Source: Alphaproteobacteria bacterium
GTDB lineage: Bacteria; Pseudomonadota; Alphaproteobacteria; Thalassobaculales; Thalassobaculaceae
Assembly (NCBI GenBank): GCA_024742275.1
Contig: JANSYS010000003.1
Span: 62,001 to 126,000 of the forward strand
DNA: 64,000 nucleotides
Reading direction: 5' to 3'
Under the pieces are notes generated by a model. The model searched no databases and was not told the DNA's origin. It saw only the letters and a program-made list of their open reading frames with translations. Shown one piece after another: positions 55,636 to 64,000 of this stretch. Within the stretch, counting starts at the first letter, position 1; the number at the start of each line of letters is the position of its first letter. The position numbers were made by a program, and so were the translations under genes.

Positions 55636-56421
55636 TCAGGCGCCCCACCAGTAGATGCAGATGAACAGGAACAGCCAGACCACATCGACGAAGTGCCAGT
55701 ACCAGGCGGCCGCCTCGAAGCCGAAATGCTGCTCCGGGGTGAAGTGGCCCTTGTAGGCACGGTACCAGCAGACCGCCAGGAAGATGGTGCCGACGATCAC
55801 ATGGAAGCCGTGGAAGCCGGTCGCCATGTAGAAGGTCGATGCGTAGACGGTGTCGGTGAAGCCGAACGCCGCGTGGCTGTACTCGTAGGCCTGCAGCAGG
55901 CTGAAGATGAAGCCGAGCGCGACGGTCAAGCCCAGGCCCCAGAGGAGTTCGCTGCGCTTGTTCTCCAGCAGGCCCGCGTGGGCCCAGGTCACCGTGGTTC
56001 CCGAAAGCAGCAGAACCAGGGTGTTCATCAGCGGCAGGTCGAACGGATCGAAGGTGACGATCCCCTCCGGCGGCCAGGTGCCGAGGCGCGGATAAAGCGC
56101 CATGTCGAAGAACGCCCAGAAGAACGCGAGGAAGAAGAAGACCTCAGAGCAGATGAACAGCGCCATGCCGTAGCGCATTCCGATCTGCACGACCGGGGTG
56201 TGGTGACCCTGGTACTGCGCCTCGCGGATGACGTCGCGCCACCAGAAGAACATCGTGGCCACGATCAGCGCGAGGCCGACGATCATGACGGGCACGGAAA
56301 ACGGCAGATCGTGCATGTACATGATACCGCCGACCGCCAGCACGAAGCCGGATGCCGCCCCCATGAACGGCCAGGGGCTCGGTTCCACCAGGTGGTAAGG
56401 ATGATGCTGTTCGTGTGCCAT
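55636..56421 (-). CDS. ctaE: cytochrome c oxidase subunit III
   Basis: A 261-residue membrane subunit with seven TMs. [16 protein letters not shown] at the N-terminus, [63 protein letters not shown] and [26 protein letters not shown] are near-universal COX III segments. It is the last core subunit gene, downstream of ctaG by 42 bases. Confidence 0.97.
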   Translation of the reverse strand: MAHEQHHPYHLVEPSPWPFMGAASGFVLAVGGIMYMHDLPFSVPVMIVGLALIVATMFFWWRDVIREAQYQGHHTPVVQIGMRYGMALFICSEVFFFLAFFWAFFDMALYPRLGTWPPEGIVTFDPFDLPLMNTLVLLLSGTTVTWAHAGLLENKRSELLWGLGLTVALGFIFSLLQAYEYSHAAFGFTDTVYASTFYMATGFHGFHVIVGTIFLAVCWYRAYKGHFTPEQHFGFEAAAWYWHFVDVVWLFLFICIYWWGA

Positions 56422-56463
56422 CGGTCCCCTCGTCTACAGACCCTCCGCCGTACTGGCGGTATG

Positions 56464-57102
56464 TTAGCGTACGGACGGCGCCAGCGCGAGTTGCTGGGCC
56501 TTCGATTGATCGTCAGCCGGATAGAACGTGTAGGACAGCGTGACTGTGGTCACTCCGTCCATCTTCGGATCGTTCATCAGCTCCGGATCGAGAAAGAACT
56601 GGACCGGCATATCAACCGACTGCCCCGGCATCAGCACCTGTTCGGTGAAGCAGAAGCACTCGATCTTCATGAAGTAAGGTCCGGCCTTGTGCGGCGTCAC
56701 GTTGAATGCGGCGGTACCCACGATCGGTTTGTCGCCGTCGTTCGTGGCGCGATAGAAGGCGAGGTTTTCGACGCCCATCTGCACCGTCGTCTTGCGGACC
56801 GCCGGAACGAACTCCCAGCCCAAGCCGTCGGCCACGTTGGAATCGAAGCGGATCGTGAACTCCCGCTCCTCGGTCGCCCCCGGCGCAGCGTCGGCCTGGC
56901 GGGTGGTCCCGCCGAAACCGGTTACGGCGCAGAAAATCTCATACAGCGGCACGGCGGCATACGACACGCCGACCATGCCCGCGACGAGGCCGCCGAGGGC
57001 CAGCGCAACCCGTCGATTGGACCGGCGCATGTCGCGGCGGCCGACCTGCGGGGTTTCGGTCGATGAAGTATCGGGTTCGATAGGGGCAGTCGGTCCGGTC
57101 AT
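56464..57102 (-). CDS. ctaG: cytochrome oxidase copper chaperone CtaG/Cox11
   Basis: A 212-residue protein that delivers CuB to subunit I. One N-terminal TM (VALALGGLVAGMVGVSYAAVPLYEIFC) anchors a periplasmic Ig-like domain with the copper site CFCF (in KIECFCFTEQ). VPLYEIFCAVTGFGGTTRQ and FFLDPELMNDP are Cox11 hallmarks. It starts 3 bases after the small membrane protein's stop, in the standard cox order. Confidence 0.96.
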   Translation of the reverse strand: MTGPTAPIEPDTSSTETPQVGRRDMRRSNRRVALALGGLVAGMVGVSYAAVPLYEIFCAVTGFGGTTRQADAAPGATEEREFTIRFDSNVADGLGWEFVPAVRKTTVQMGVENLAFYRATNDGDKPIVGTAAFNVTPHKAGPYFMKIECFCFTEQVLMPGQSVDMPVQFFLDPELMNDPKMDGVTTVTLSYTFYPADDQSKAQQLALAPSVR

Positions 57103-57105
57103 CGT

Positions 57106-57267
57106 TCAGCTCATCCGCAGGATGGTGATTACGAAGAACAGCACGGCCAATGCGATGATCGTCCACAGAATGGCGATATTCTTGCCGCGGCGTTGCGCCC
57201 AGATGTCCTCGGCGCTTTCCGGCGGCTGCTTGCCGTTGCTGTCGGGCGTCTCGCTCAAGGCACTCAC
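57106..57267 (-). CDS. small single-TM protein of the cox operon (CoxF-like)
   Basis: A 53-residue protein with a hydrophilic N-terminus containing [33 protein letters not shown], one TM helix near the end. A small protein with a RRGKN-then-TM layout is usual between ctaB and ctaG in alphaproteobacteria. The GTG start at 57267 overlaps the ctaB stop (GTGA) and the stop lies 3 bases before ctaG, so it is tightly embedded. Its role is probably in oxidase assembly or stability. Confidence 0.85.
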   Translation of the reverse strand: MSALSETPDSNGKQPPESAEDIWAQRRGKNIAILWTIIALAVLFFVITILRMS

Positions 57268-58184
57268 CCGGCGATCCAGTGGTCGGCGAGCAGGGCACCG
57301 AACAGAGCGAAGAGATAGAGGATGGAATAGCCGAACAGCATCTTGGCCGGCTTCATGTCGCCCTCGGCGGCGCGCAGGATCTGCACTGATCCGACGACGA
57401 ACAGCCCGCCAAGCACGGCGGACGGAACCCCGTACACGGCAGTCGTCGCCCCCATCGCCCAAGGCACCATGGCCAAGGCCGCCATCAGGACCGAATAGAC
57501 GACGATCTGCAGCTTCGTGGCGCGGTCGCCGGAGACGACCGGCAGCATGGGCACGCCGGCATCGGCGTACTCCCCGCGCTTCCAAAGCGCCAGCGCCCAG
57601 AAATGCGGAGGCGTCCACATGAAGATCACGGCGAAGAGCACCAGCGGCAAGAGCGCCACATCGCCGGTCACCGCCGCCCAGCCGATCACCGGCGGCACGG
57701 CGCCCGCGGCCCCGCCGATCACAATGTTCTGCGGCGTGCGGCGTTTCAGCCACATCGTGTAAACGAAGACGTAGAATCCGATCGTCGCGGTCAGAAGCAC
57801 CGCCGCCAGCCAGTTCACGGCAAGCGCCATGATCAGGATCGAAAATCCGGCCAGCACGACCCCGAAGGCGAGCGCCTCGTCGGCCTGGACCCGCCCGGCC
57901 GGAATTGGCCGCTTGTCGGTCCGTCCCATGACCGCGTCGATGTCGCGGTCATACCACATGTTGATGGCGCCCGACGCCCCGGCTCCGACGGCGATGCAGA
58001 GCACCGCGATCGCCGCCAGCACCGGATGAATCTCGCCCGGCGCAATCGCCAGTCCGACGAATCCGGTAAAGACGACGAGCGACATGACGCGCGGCTTGAG
58101 CAGCGCGATGTAGTCGCGGACCGAGGCCGTTCCCGTCAGGGGAACGGCCTCGGCCGATATCGTCTGGGCCGTGATGTCAGCCAC
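57264..58184 (-). CDS. ctaB: protoheme IX farnesyltransferase (heme O synthase)
   Basis: A UbiA-family prenyltransferase adding farnesyl to heme B, giving heme O for heme A synthesis; 306 residues, about eight TMs. [21 protein letters not shown], the first Asp-rich motif [25 protein letters not shown] and [27 protein letters not shown] are diagnostic. GTG 58184 is preceded by GGGAG at proper spacing. It lies 14 bases behind ctaD. Confidence 0.96.
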   Translation of the reverse strand: MADITAQTISAEAVPLTGTASVRDYIALLKPRVMSLVVFTGFVGLAIAPGEIHPVLAAIAVLCIAVGAGASGAINMWYDRDIDAVMGRTDKRPIPAGRVQADEALAFGVVLAGFSILIMALAVNWLAAVLLTATIGFYVFVYTMWLKRRTPQNIVIGGAAGAVPPVIGWAAVTGDVALLPLVLFAVIFMWTPPHFWALALWKRGEYADAGVPMLPVVSGDRATKLQIVVYSVLMAALAMVPWAMGATTAVYGVPSAVLGGLFVVGSVQILRAAEGDMKPAKMLFGYSILYLFALFGALLADHWIAG

Positions 58185-58198
58185 CGTCGAACTCCCGC

Positions 58199-59842
<1,644 letters not shown>

Positions 59843-60697
59843 TTAGTCGGCGACTGAGGCGACCTTGGTCGCGCTCGGGTTCATCGCGAACTGTTCCTTC
59901 GCCTTGACGAGCCACGCGTCGTACGCGTCCTGCTCCAGGGCCTCGACCACGATCGGCATCCGGGAATGGTCGATGCCGCAGATCTGGTTGCACTGGCCGT
60001 AATAGACGCCCGACTTGTCGACCTGGAACCAGGTCTCGTTCACGCGACCCGGAGTCCCGTAGATCTGGACGGCCAGGGCAGGAACGAAGAAGGAATGCAT
60101 GACGTCGTAGGTCGTGACCAGGACCTGCACCTTCTTGCCGACGGGCACGACCATCCGGTTGTCGACGTCGAGCAGACGGATCTGGCCGGGCTGAAGCTGG
60201 TCGTCCGGAACGAGGTAGCTGTCAAAGACGATCTCTTCGTCCGGGTACTGATAGTTCCAGTACCACTGGTGCGCCTGCACCTTGATGGTCATGTCCGGAT
60301 CCACCGCCTTGTCCTGCTTGTACAGCAGCGGGAAGGAGTAGAACGCAATGACCACCAGGATCAGAGCCGGAATACCGGTCCAGGCAACCTCAAGGAGGGT
60401 GTTGTGCGTGGTCTTCGTCGGCGTCGGGTTGTTGCTCCGCTTGAACCGGATGCACACATACACGAGCAGCGCCAGAACGAAGACGCTGATCAAGGTGATG
60501 ATCACGAGCAGAATGTTGTGCAACTCGTTGAGATCATAGCCGATCGGCGTCACCTGCTCCTGCAGGCCCAATTGCCAGGGCTGGGGCTGGGCGGCGGACG
60601 CGTCGAACGCCGCTACCGCGAGGATCGCCACCGCTGCCAGCATGGCGGCTGCGCCGCGTGCCGTAGCCTCGGTAACCCGCTTGAGGATCCGCTCCAT
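59843..60697 (-). CDS. ctaC: cytochrome c oxidase subunit II
   Basis: A 284-residue subunit that accepts electrons from cytochrome c. A signal-like N-terminus is followed by two TMs (LHNILLVIITLISVFVLALLVYVC and WTGIPALILVVIAFYSFPLL) and the periplasmic CuA domain with AHQWYWNYQYPD, DVMHSFFVPAL and CNQICGIDHSRMP (Cys-x3-Cys-x3-His-x2-Met). Adjacent GTG 60700 and ATG 60697 are possible starts; ATG is preferred. It is the first gene of the oxidase operon. Confidence 0.97.
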   Translation of the reverse strand: MERILKRVTEATARGAAAMLAAVAILAVAAFDASAAQPQPWQLGLQEQVTPIGYDLNELHNILLVIITLISVFVLALLVYVCIRFKRSNNPTPTKTTHNTLLEVAWTGIPALILVVIAFYSFPLLYKQDKAVDPDMTIKVQAHQWYWNYQYPDEEIVFDSYLVPDDQLQPGQIRLLDVDNRMVVPVGKKVQVLVTTYDVMHSFFVPALAVQIYGTPGRVNETWFQVDKSGVYYGQCNQICGIDHSRMPIVVEALEQDAYDAWLVKAKEQFAMNPSATKVASVAD

Positions 60698-60994
60698 CAC
60701 TCGGTCATTCCCGTCGTCGTTGGTCCTTGAGCCGCAATCCCCCGGAATGCGGCGACGCCCTTATGGCACCATCCGCGCAACCGCGCAACGCGACCCTTCA
60801 ACACAGATCCTAAGGCTAGTTGGCGGGCCCGTCGGCCACAAGCGCGGCCGACGCGGCATTCGGTCGCGTAACGCGCGGTCCTCGACTTCCAACCCCGCCG
60901 CGCCTATGTGAAGGTGTTGTCTGTGTGGAAATGCCGGTTTTGGACGGTCTTTCCGCGCTCTTGTCCCGGAAGATGACCCTGATGGAGCCGCAAC
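60698..60994. other. 297-base divergent gap between ctaC and tldD
   Basis: Both the oxidase operon (minus) and tldD (plus) must have promoters here. I see no convincing -35/-10 pair on either strand and no strong palindrome beyond short GC-rich arms. It holds no gene-like ORF. Confidence 0.4.
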
Positions 60995-62428
60995 GTGTCC
61001 AACCTCGCCCTGACTGACGAGCTGTTCTTCGACCGCGCCGGCCTCGATCCGGAGCGGACCCAGACGATCGTGGACGACGCCCTGAACGGCGCCGACGACG
61101 GCGAGTTGTTTTTGGAATACAGCCAGAGCGAAAGCCTGGCGTTCGACGACGGCCGCCTCAAGACCGCGAGCTTCGACACCACCCAGGGCTTTGGTCTGCG
61201 GGCCATCGCCGGCGAGGCCCGCGGCTTCGCTCATGCGGCCGATCTGTCCGAGGACGCGATTCGGCGGGCGGCCGATACCGTCCGCGCGGTCCACGCCGGT
61301 CACAACGGCAACATGGATCTCGGGCCGAAAGGCACGAACAGCGCACTCTACACCGCCGAGAACCCCCTGCAGGGCTTCACGACAGAAGCCAAAATCGGCG
61401 TGCTCAAAGAGATTGATGCCTACGCGCGCGCCAAGGATCCGCGCGTGCGCCAGGTTTCGGCCACGCTGGTCGGTTCCTGGCAGGCGGTGCAGATCCTGCG
61501 CGCCGGCGGCCAGCGCGTCGCCGACGTCCGGCCGCTGGTCCGGCTGAACGTCCAGGTGGTGGTCGGCGACGGCGACAAGATGGAGGCGGGCTACTACGGC
61601 TGCGGCGCCCGCGTCACCTTCGACCGCTACGTCGATCCGGAGACCTGGCGGCACGCCACCGACGAGGCGCTGCGGATCGCCCTGGTCAACCTCGGCGCGG
61701 TCGAGGCGCCGGCCGGGGAAATGGAAGTTGTGCTCGGCCCGGGGTGGCCGGGCGTGATGCTGCACGAGGCGGTCGGCCACGGTCTGGAGGGCGACTTCAA
61801 CCGCAAGCTCACCTCGACCTATTCCGGCATGATCGGCCAGCAGGTCGCGGCCAAGGGCGTGACCGTAATCGACGACGGTACGCTGCCGGATCGCCGCGGC
61901 TCGATCACCGTCGACGACGAAGGTACGCCTTCGGCGCGCAACGTGCTGATCGAGGACGGCATCCTGGTCGGCTACATGCAGGATCGCCAGAACGCCCGGC
62001 TCATGGGCGTGCCGGCGACCGGGAACGGACGGCGCCAGTCCCACGCCCACCATCCCATGCCCCGCATGACGAACACCTACATGGCCGCCGGCGACGCCGA
62101 CCCGGAAGAAATTCTGAAGTCGGTCAAGCGCGGTCTCTACGCCGTCAACTTCGCCGGCGGATCGGTCGACATCACCTCGGGCAAGTTCGTGTTCTCCATG
62201 AACGAGGCCTATCTCGTCGAGAACGGCAAGATCGGCCCCGCCGTCAAGGGCGCAACGCTGATCGGCAACGGTCCCGACGCCATGGGCAAGATCACCATGG
62301 TCGGAAACGACATGCAGCTCGACGATGGGATCGGCACCTGCGGCAAGGATGGCCAGGGCGTGCCCGTCGGCGTCGGCCAGCCGACCCTTAAGATGACCGG
62401 AATCACCGTCGGCGGCACGGCGGCCTGA
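60995..62428 (+). CDS. tldD: metalloprotease TldD
   Basis: A 477-residue subunit of the TldD/TldE protease that degrades unfolded peptides and matures some modified peptides. The zinc motif is HEAVGHGLEGD (HExxxH) in LGPGWPGVMLHEAVGHGLEGD; TTQGFGLRAIAGEARGFAH and TNTYMAAGD are also typical. The GTG start at 60995 lies after GGAGCCGCAAC. No tldE is in the window. It is divergent from ctaC, an adjacency common in alphaproteobacteria. Confidence 0.95.
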   Translation: MSNLALTDELFFDRAGLDPERTQTIVDDALNGADDGELFLEYSQSESLAFDDGRLKTASFDTTQGFGLRAIAGEARGFAHAADLSEDAIRRAADTVRAVHAGHNGNMDLGPKGTNSALYTAENPLQGFTTEAKIGVLKEIDAYARAKDPRVRQVSATLVGSWQAVQILRAGGQRVADVRPLVRLNVQVVVGDGDKMEAGYYGCGARVTFDRYVDPETWRHATDEALRIALVNLGAVEAPAGEMEVVLGPGWPGVMLHEAVGHGLEGDFNRKLTSTYSGMIGQQVAAKGVTVIDDGTLPDRRGSITVDDEGTPSARNVLIEDGILVGYMQDRQNARLMGVPATGNGRRQSHAHHPMPRMTNTYMAAGDADPEEILKSVKRGLYAVNFAGGSVDITSGKFVFSMNEAYLVENGKIGPAVKGATLIGNGPDAMGKITMVGNDMQLDDGIGTCGKDGQGVPVGVGQPTLKMTGITVGGTAA

Positions 62429-62550
62429 GCCGGGACGTGCCGGCGCGCCGGAACCCCCAGGGAGACGATGCAAACAAACTGAAGAGTATTTAACTCAACA
62501 AGTCACTGTTATTAAGACAGCTTTAAACGGTGGTGGTCTATTAGGGCCCA
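62429..62550 (+). promoter_or_regulatory. AT-rich gap upstream of the chemotaxis pair
   Basis: After a CCGGCGCGCCGG palindrome just past the tldD stop, the stretch from about 62468 to 62530 is strongly AT-rich (TATTTAA, TTATTAA, CTTTAAAC), unlike its surroundings. It probably holds the promoter of the two following genes. No single -35/-10 pair stands out. Confidence 0.4.
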
Positions 62551-62931
62551 ATGCATGAGCCTCTGAACGCAGAAACGACCTTTCCACCTGGAGCAGCCCG
62601 ATCCAGCACTTTGAGCTTCGCCCCCGCTGGCGTTGCGGGCGCAGCGATGTTGATAGCGGCTGCCATGGGCGGGCTTGCACCGGACGCCGACGGCACCGGA
62701 CCCGTGGCGGCAGTCTTCCCGCCCTGGTGGTCCGCTCATGACGTCATGGCCGGAGTTTCCCGGACGGACGCCTCGATTCTGCGCGAAGGGTTCAGTTCCT
62801 CCATCATCCTGGCGAGCAGTCCGACACCCGGTCTCGCCGAACGCCTGCGCGAAGCGGGCGCGCTGTTGGTTCTCGACCCTGTGGCGGCTGCCGGCTGCCT
62901 CGGTCTGGAGCCCTCGGCACCCTTCAGCTAA
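62551..62931 (+). CDS. small membrane-associated hypothetical protein
   Basis: A 126-residue protein with one likely N-terminal TM (about 24-45, PAGVAGAAMLIAAAMGGLA). The rest contains GPVAAVFPPWWSAHDVMAGVS, SIILASSPTPGLAERLREAGALLVLDPVAAAGCLG, a compact alpha/beta-looking domain exposed beyond the membrane. I recall similar FPPW…LDP…AGC proteins in other alphaproteobacteria but no function. It precedes the chemotaxis receptor by 21 bases and is probably co-transcribed. Confidence 0.7.
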   Translation: MHEPLNAETTFPPGAARSSTLSFAPAGVAGAAMLIAAAMGGLAPDADGTGPVAAVFPPWWSAHDVMAGVSRTDASILREGFSSSIILASSPTPGLAERLREAGALLVLDPVAAAGCLGLEPSAPFS

Positions 62932-62952
62932 CGCCTCTCGAAAGAAAGCGCT

Positions 62953-64000
62953 ATGTCCGATATCCACAGCATTCGCCGCCGTGCCGTCCAGGCACTGTCG
63001 TTTTTCGTCGCCGCCCATGTCCCGCTGGTCGCGATCACCGTCTACATGCTGGGCCGCGACATGCTCTGGCCGACCGCCGCGACCGCCGTCGCGGCAGCCG
63101 CCGTCCTGGCCGCCGCCCGGCTGCAGCCCGACGCTCCGGCGACCCGCTACCTGATCGCAGCGGTAACCATGGGCATCGTCTCCGTGCTCGTGGGCCTGTT
63201 CTGGGGCAACTCCTGGCAGGTCGACATGCACATGTACTACTTCGCCGCCTTGGCGATCCTGACTCCGATGGTCTGCACGGTCTCGATCCTCGTGGCGACG
63301 ACCGTCGTCGCGGTGCATCATCTCACCCTCAGCTTCCTGCTGCCCGCCGCCGTCTTCCCGGACGACGCCTCGCTCGCCCGTGTCGTTCTGCATGCCGTCA
63401 TCGTCGTCGGCGAGGCCGGCGCCCTGCTCTGGATCGTTCACAACATCGGACGGGCGTTCGACGCGTCGGCGCGCTCGCTCGCCGCTGTCGAAGAGGCGCA
63501 GGCCGAGCAGGCCCGCCTGGCCGAGCAGCAGCGCGAGAACGACCGGCTCGCCGCCGAGGAGAAGGCCGCGGCGCTGGTCGCCCTGTCGGACAGCCTGCAG
63601 CAGACCGTCGGCGGTATCGCGGAAACCGTCGCCGCCGCCTCGGAGGAATTGAACCGCACGGCCACGAGCCTGACCGAGACCACGTCTCGGGTCGGCGAAC
63701 GAGCCGGCGCGGTCGCCCGCGACGCCACCGAGAATCAGTCCCGGGCCGAGGCGGCCGCCGACGCCCTCGACCGCGTTTCCCAATCGATCGCGCGGATCAG
63801 CGATCAGGTGACCACGTCGAGCCGGATCACCGGCGAAGCCGTCCAGCGCGCCGCGGACACCGACCGGACCGTGGCCGGACTGGCCAAGGCGACCGACCGG
63901 ATCGGCGAAGTGCTGACCCTGATCCAGGATATCGCCGAACAAACCAATCTGCTGGCCTTGAACGCCACCATCGAGGCCGCCCGGGCCGGCGACGCCGGCA
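62953..64000 (+). CDS. methyl-accepting chemotaxis protein with six-TM sensor, 3' end cut
   Basis: 349 codons are visible and the frame is still open at the window end. The N-terminal 180 residues form about six TM helices with almost no periplasmic domain, including a His/Tyr-rich helix ([15 protein letters not shown]) and [13 protein letters not shown]. After a coiled coil ([26 protein letters not shown]), the signalling domain begins ([17 protein letters not shown]) and reaches the start of the hairpin tip, [23 protein letters not shown]. It relays signals to CheA/CheW. Sensing probably occurs within the membrane. Confidence 0.92.
   Translation, partial: MSDIHSIRRRAVQALSFFVAAHVPLVAITVYMLGRDMLWPTAATAVAAAAVLAAARLQPDAPATRYLIAAVTMGIVSVLVGLFWGNSWQVDMHMYYFAALAILTPMVCTVSILVATTVVAVHHLTLSFLLPAAVFPDDASLARVVLHAVIVVGEAGALLWIVHNIGRAFDASARSLAAVEEAQAEQARLAEQQRENDRLAAEEKAAALVALSDSLQQTVGGIAETVAAASEELNRTATSLTETTSRVGERAGAVARDATENQSRAEAAADALDRVSQSIARISDQVTTSSRITGEAVQRAADTDRTVAGLAKATDRIGEVLTLIQDIAEQTNLLALNATIEAARAGDAG

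Overview
The window is GC-rich chromosomal DNA from an alphaproteobacterium. The gene orders thrS-infC, dnaG-rpoD, ffh-rpsP-rimM-trmD-rplS, leuC-leuD-leuB-asd, pduO-etfB-etfA-hbd and an aa3-type cytochrome oxidase operon with Cox11/CtaG and SURF1 fit a Rhodospirillales-like lineage; this is an inference from synteny and sequence style, not from a search. I see no rRNA, tRNA, CRISPR array, prophage or insertion sequence. Both ends cut genes: a RidA-family gene on the left and a chemotaxis receptor on the right.

Layout. 1-4.7 kb: two RidA-family genes, a thioredoxin-fold/2OG-Fe(II) oxygenase fusion, thrS and infC (with an AUC start). 4.7-11.5 kb: a divergent qorB/HxlR redox pair around a palindromic operator, two Bcr/CflA-type exporters, a YgjP-like metallopeptidase, and an ArsR regulator divergent from a NIPSNAP/monooxygenase pair. 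11.6-15.2 kb: HIG1-like membrane protein, cobalamin adenosyltransferase, ETF and 3-hydroxyacyl-CoA dehydrogenase. 15.4-20.5 kb: a Wzm/Wzt-type polysaccharide exporter and a NitT/TauT-type ABC importer, closed by a palindromic repeat element. 20.5-28.7 kb: MFS, epoxide-hydrolase-like protein, dnaG, rpoD and a sensor kinase.

28.7-34.4 kb holds a compact operon (PLP dehydratase, AlaX, two PhzF paralogues, GNAT) divergent from a MocR regulator, with inverted and repeated operator-like half-sites between them. 34.4-38.5 kb: a decayed glycosyltransferase pseudogene, a hydrolase/flavin monooxygenase pair, a small secreted protein and a TM2 protein. 38.5-42.7 kb: ffh and the rpsP operon, ending in a clear terminator. 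42.7-49.1 kb: a TSUP permease, leuCDB, then asd and a GNAT. 49.1-60.7 kb, mostly minus strand: M16 peptidase, thrC, an inserted dehydrogenase and M32 carboxypeptidase, then the cytochrome oxidase operon (ctaC-ctaD-ctaB-small protein-ctaG-ctaE-DUF983-SURF1). 60.9-64 kb: tldD, a small membrane-associated protein and a six-TM chemotaxis receptor.

The most interesting signal is upstream of asd. A 37-codon ORF at 47232-47345 ends in a run of seven Thr and two Lys codons and stops 93 bases before asd, the common enzyme of Thr, Lys and Met synthesis. A TATACG -10-like box suggests that its AUG is at or next to the transcription start, and sequence just after its stop codon is complementary to the asd ribosome binding site. 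This looks like an amino-acid-sensing leader peptide controlling asd; I do not recall one being described for alphaproteobacterial asd. Second is the MocR-controlled dehydratase/AlaX/PhzF cluster.
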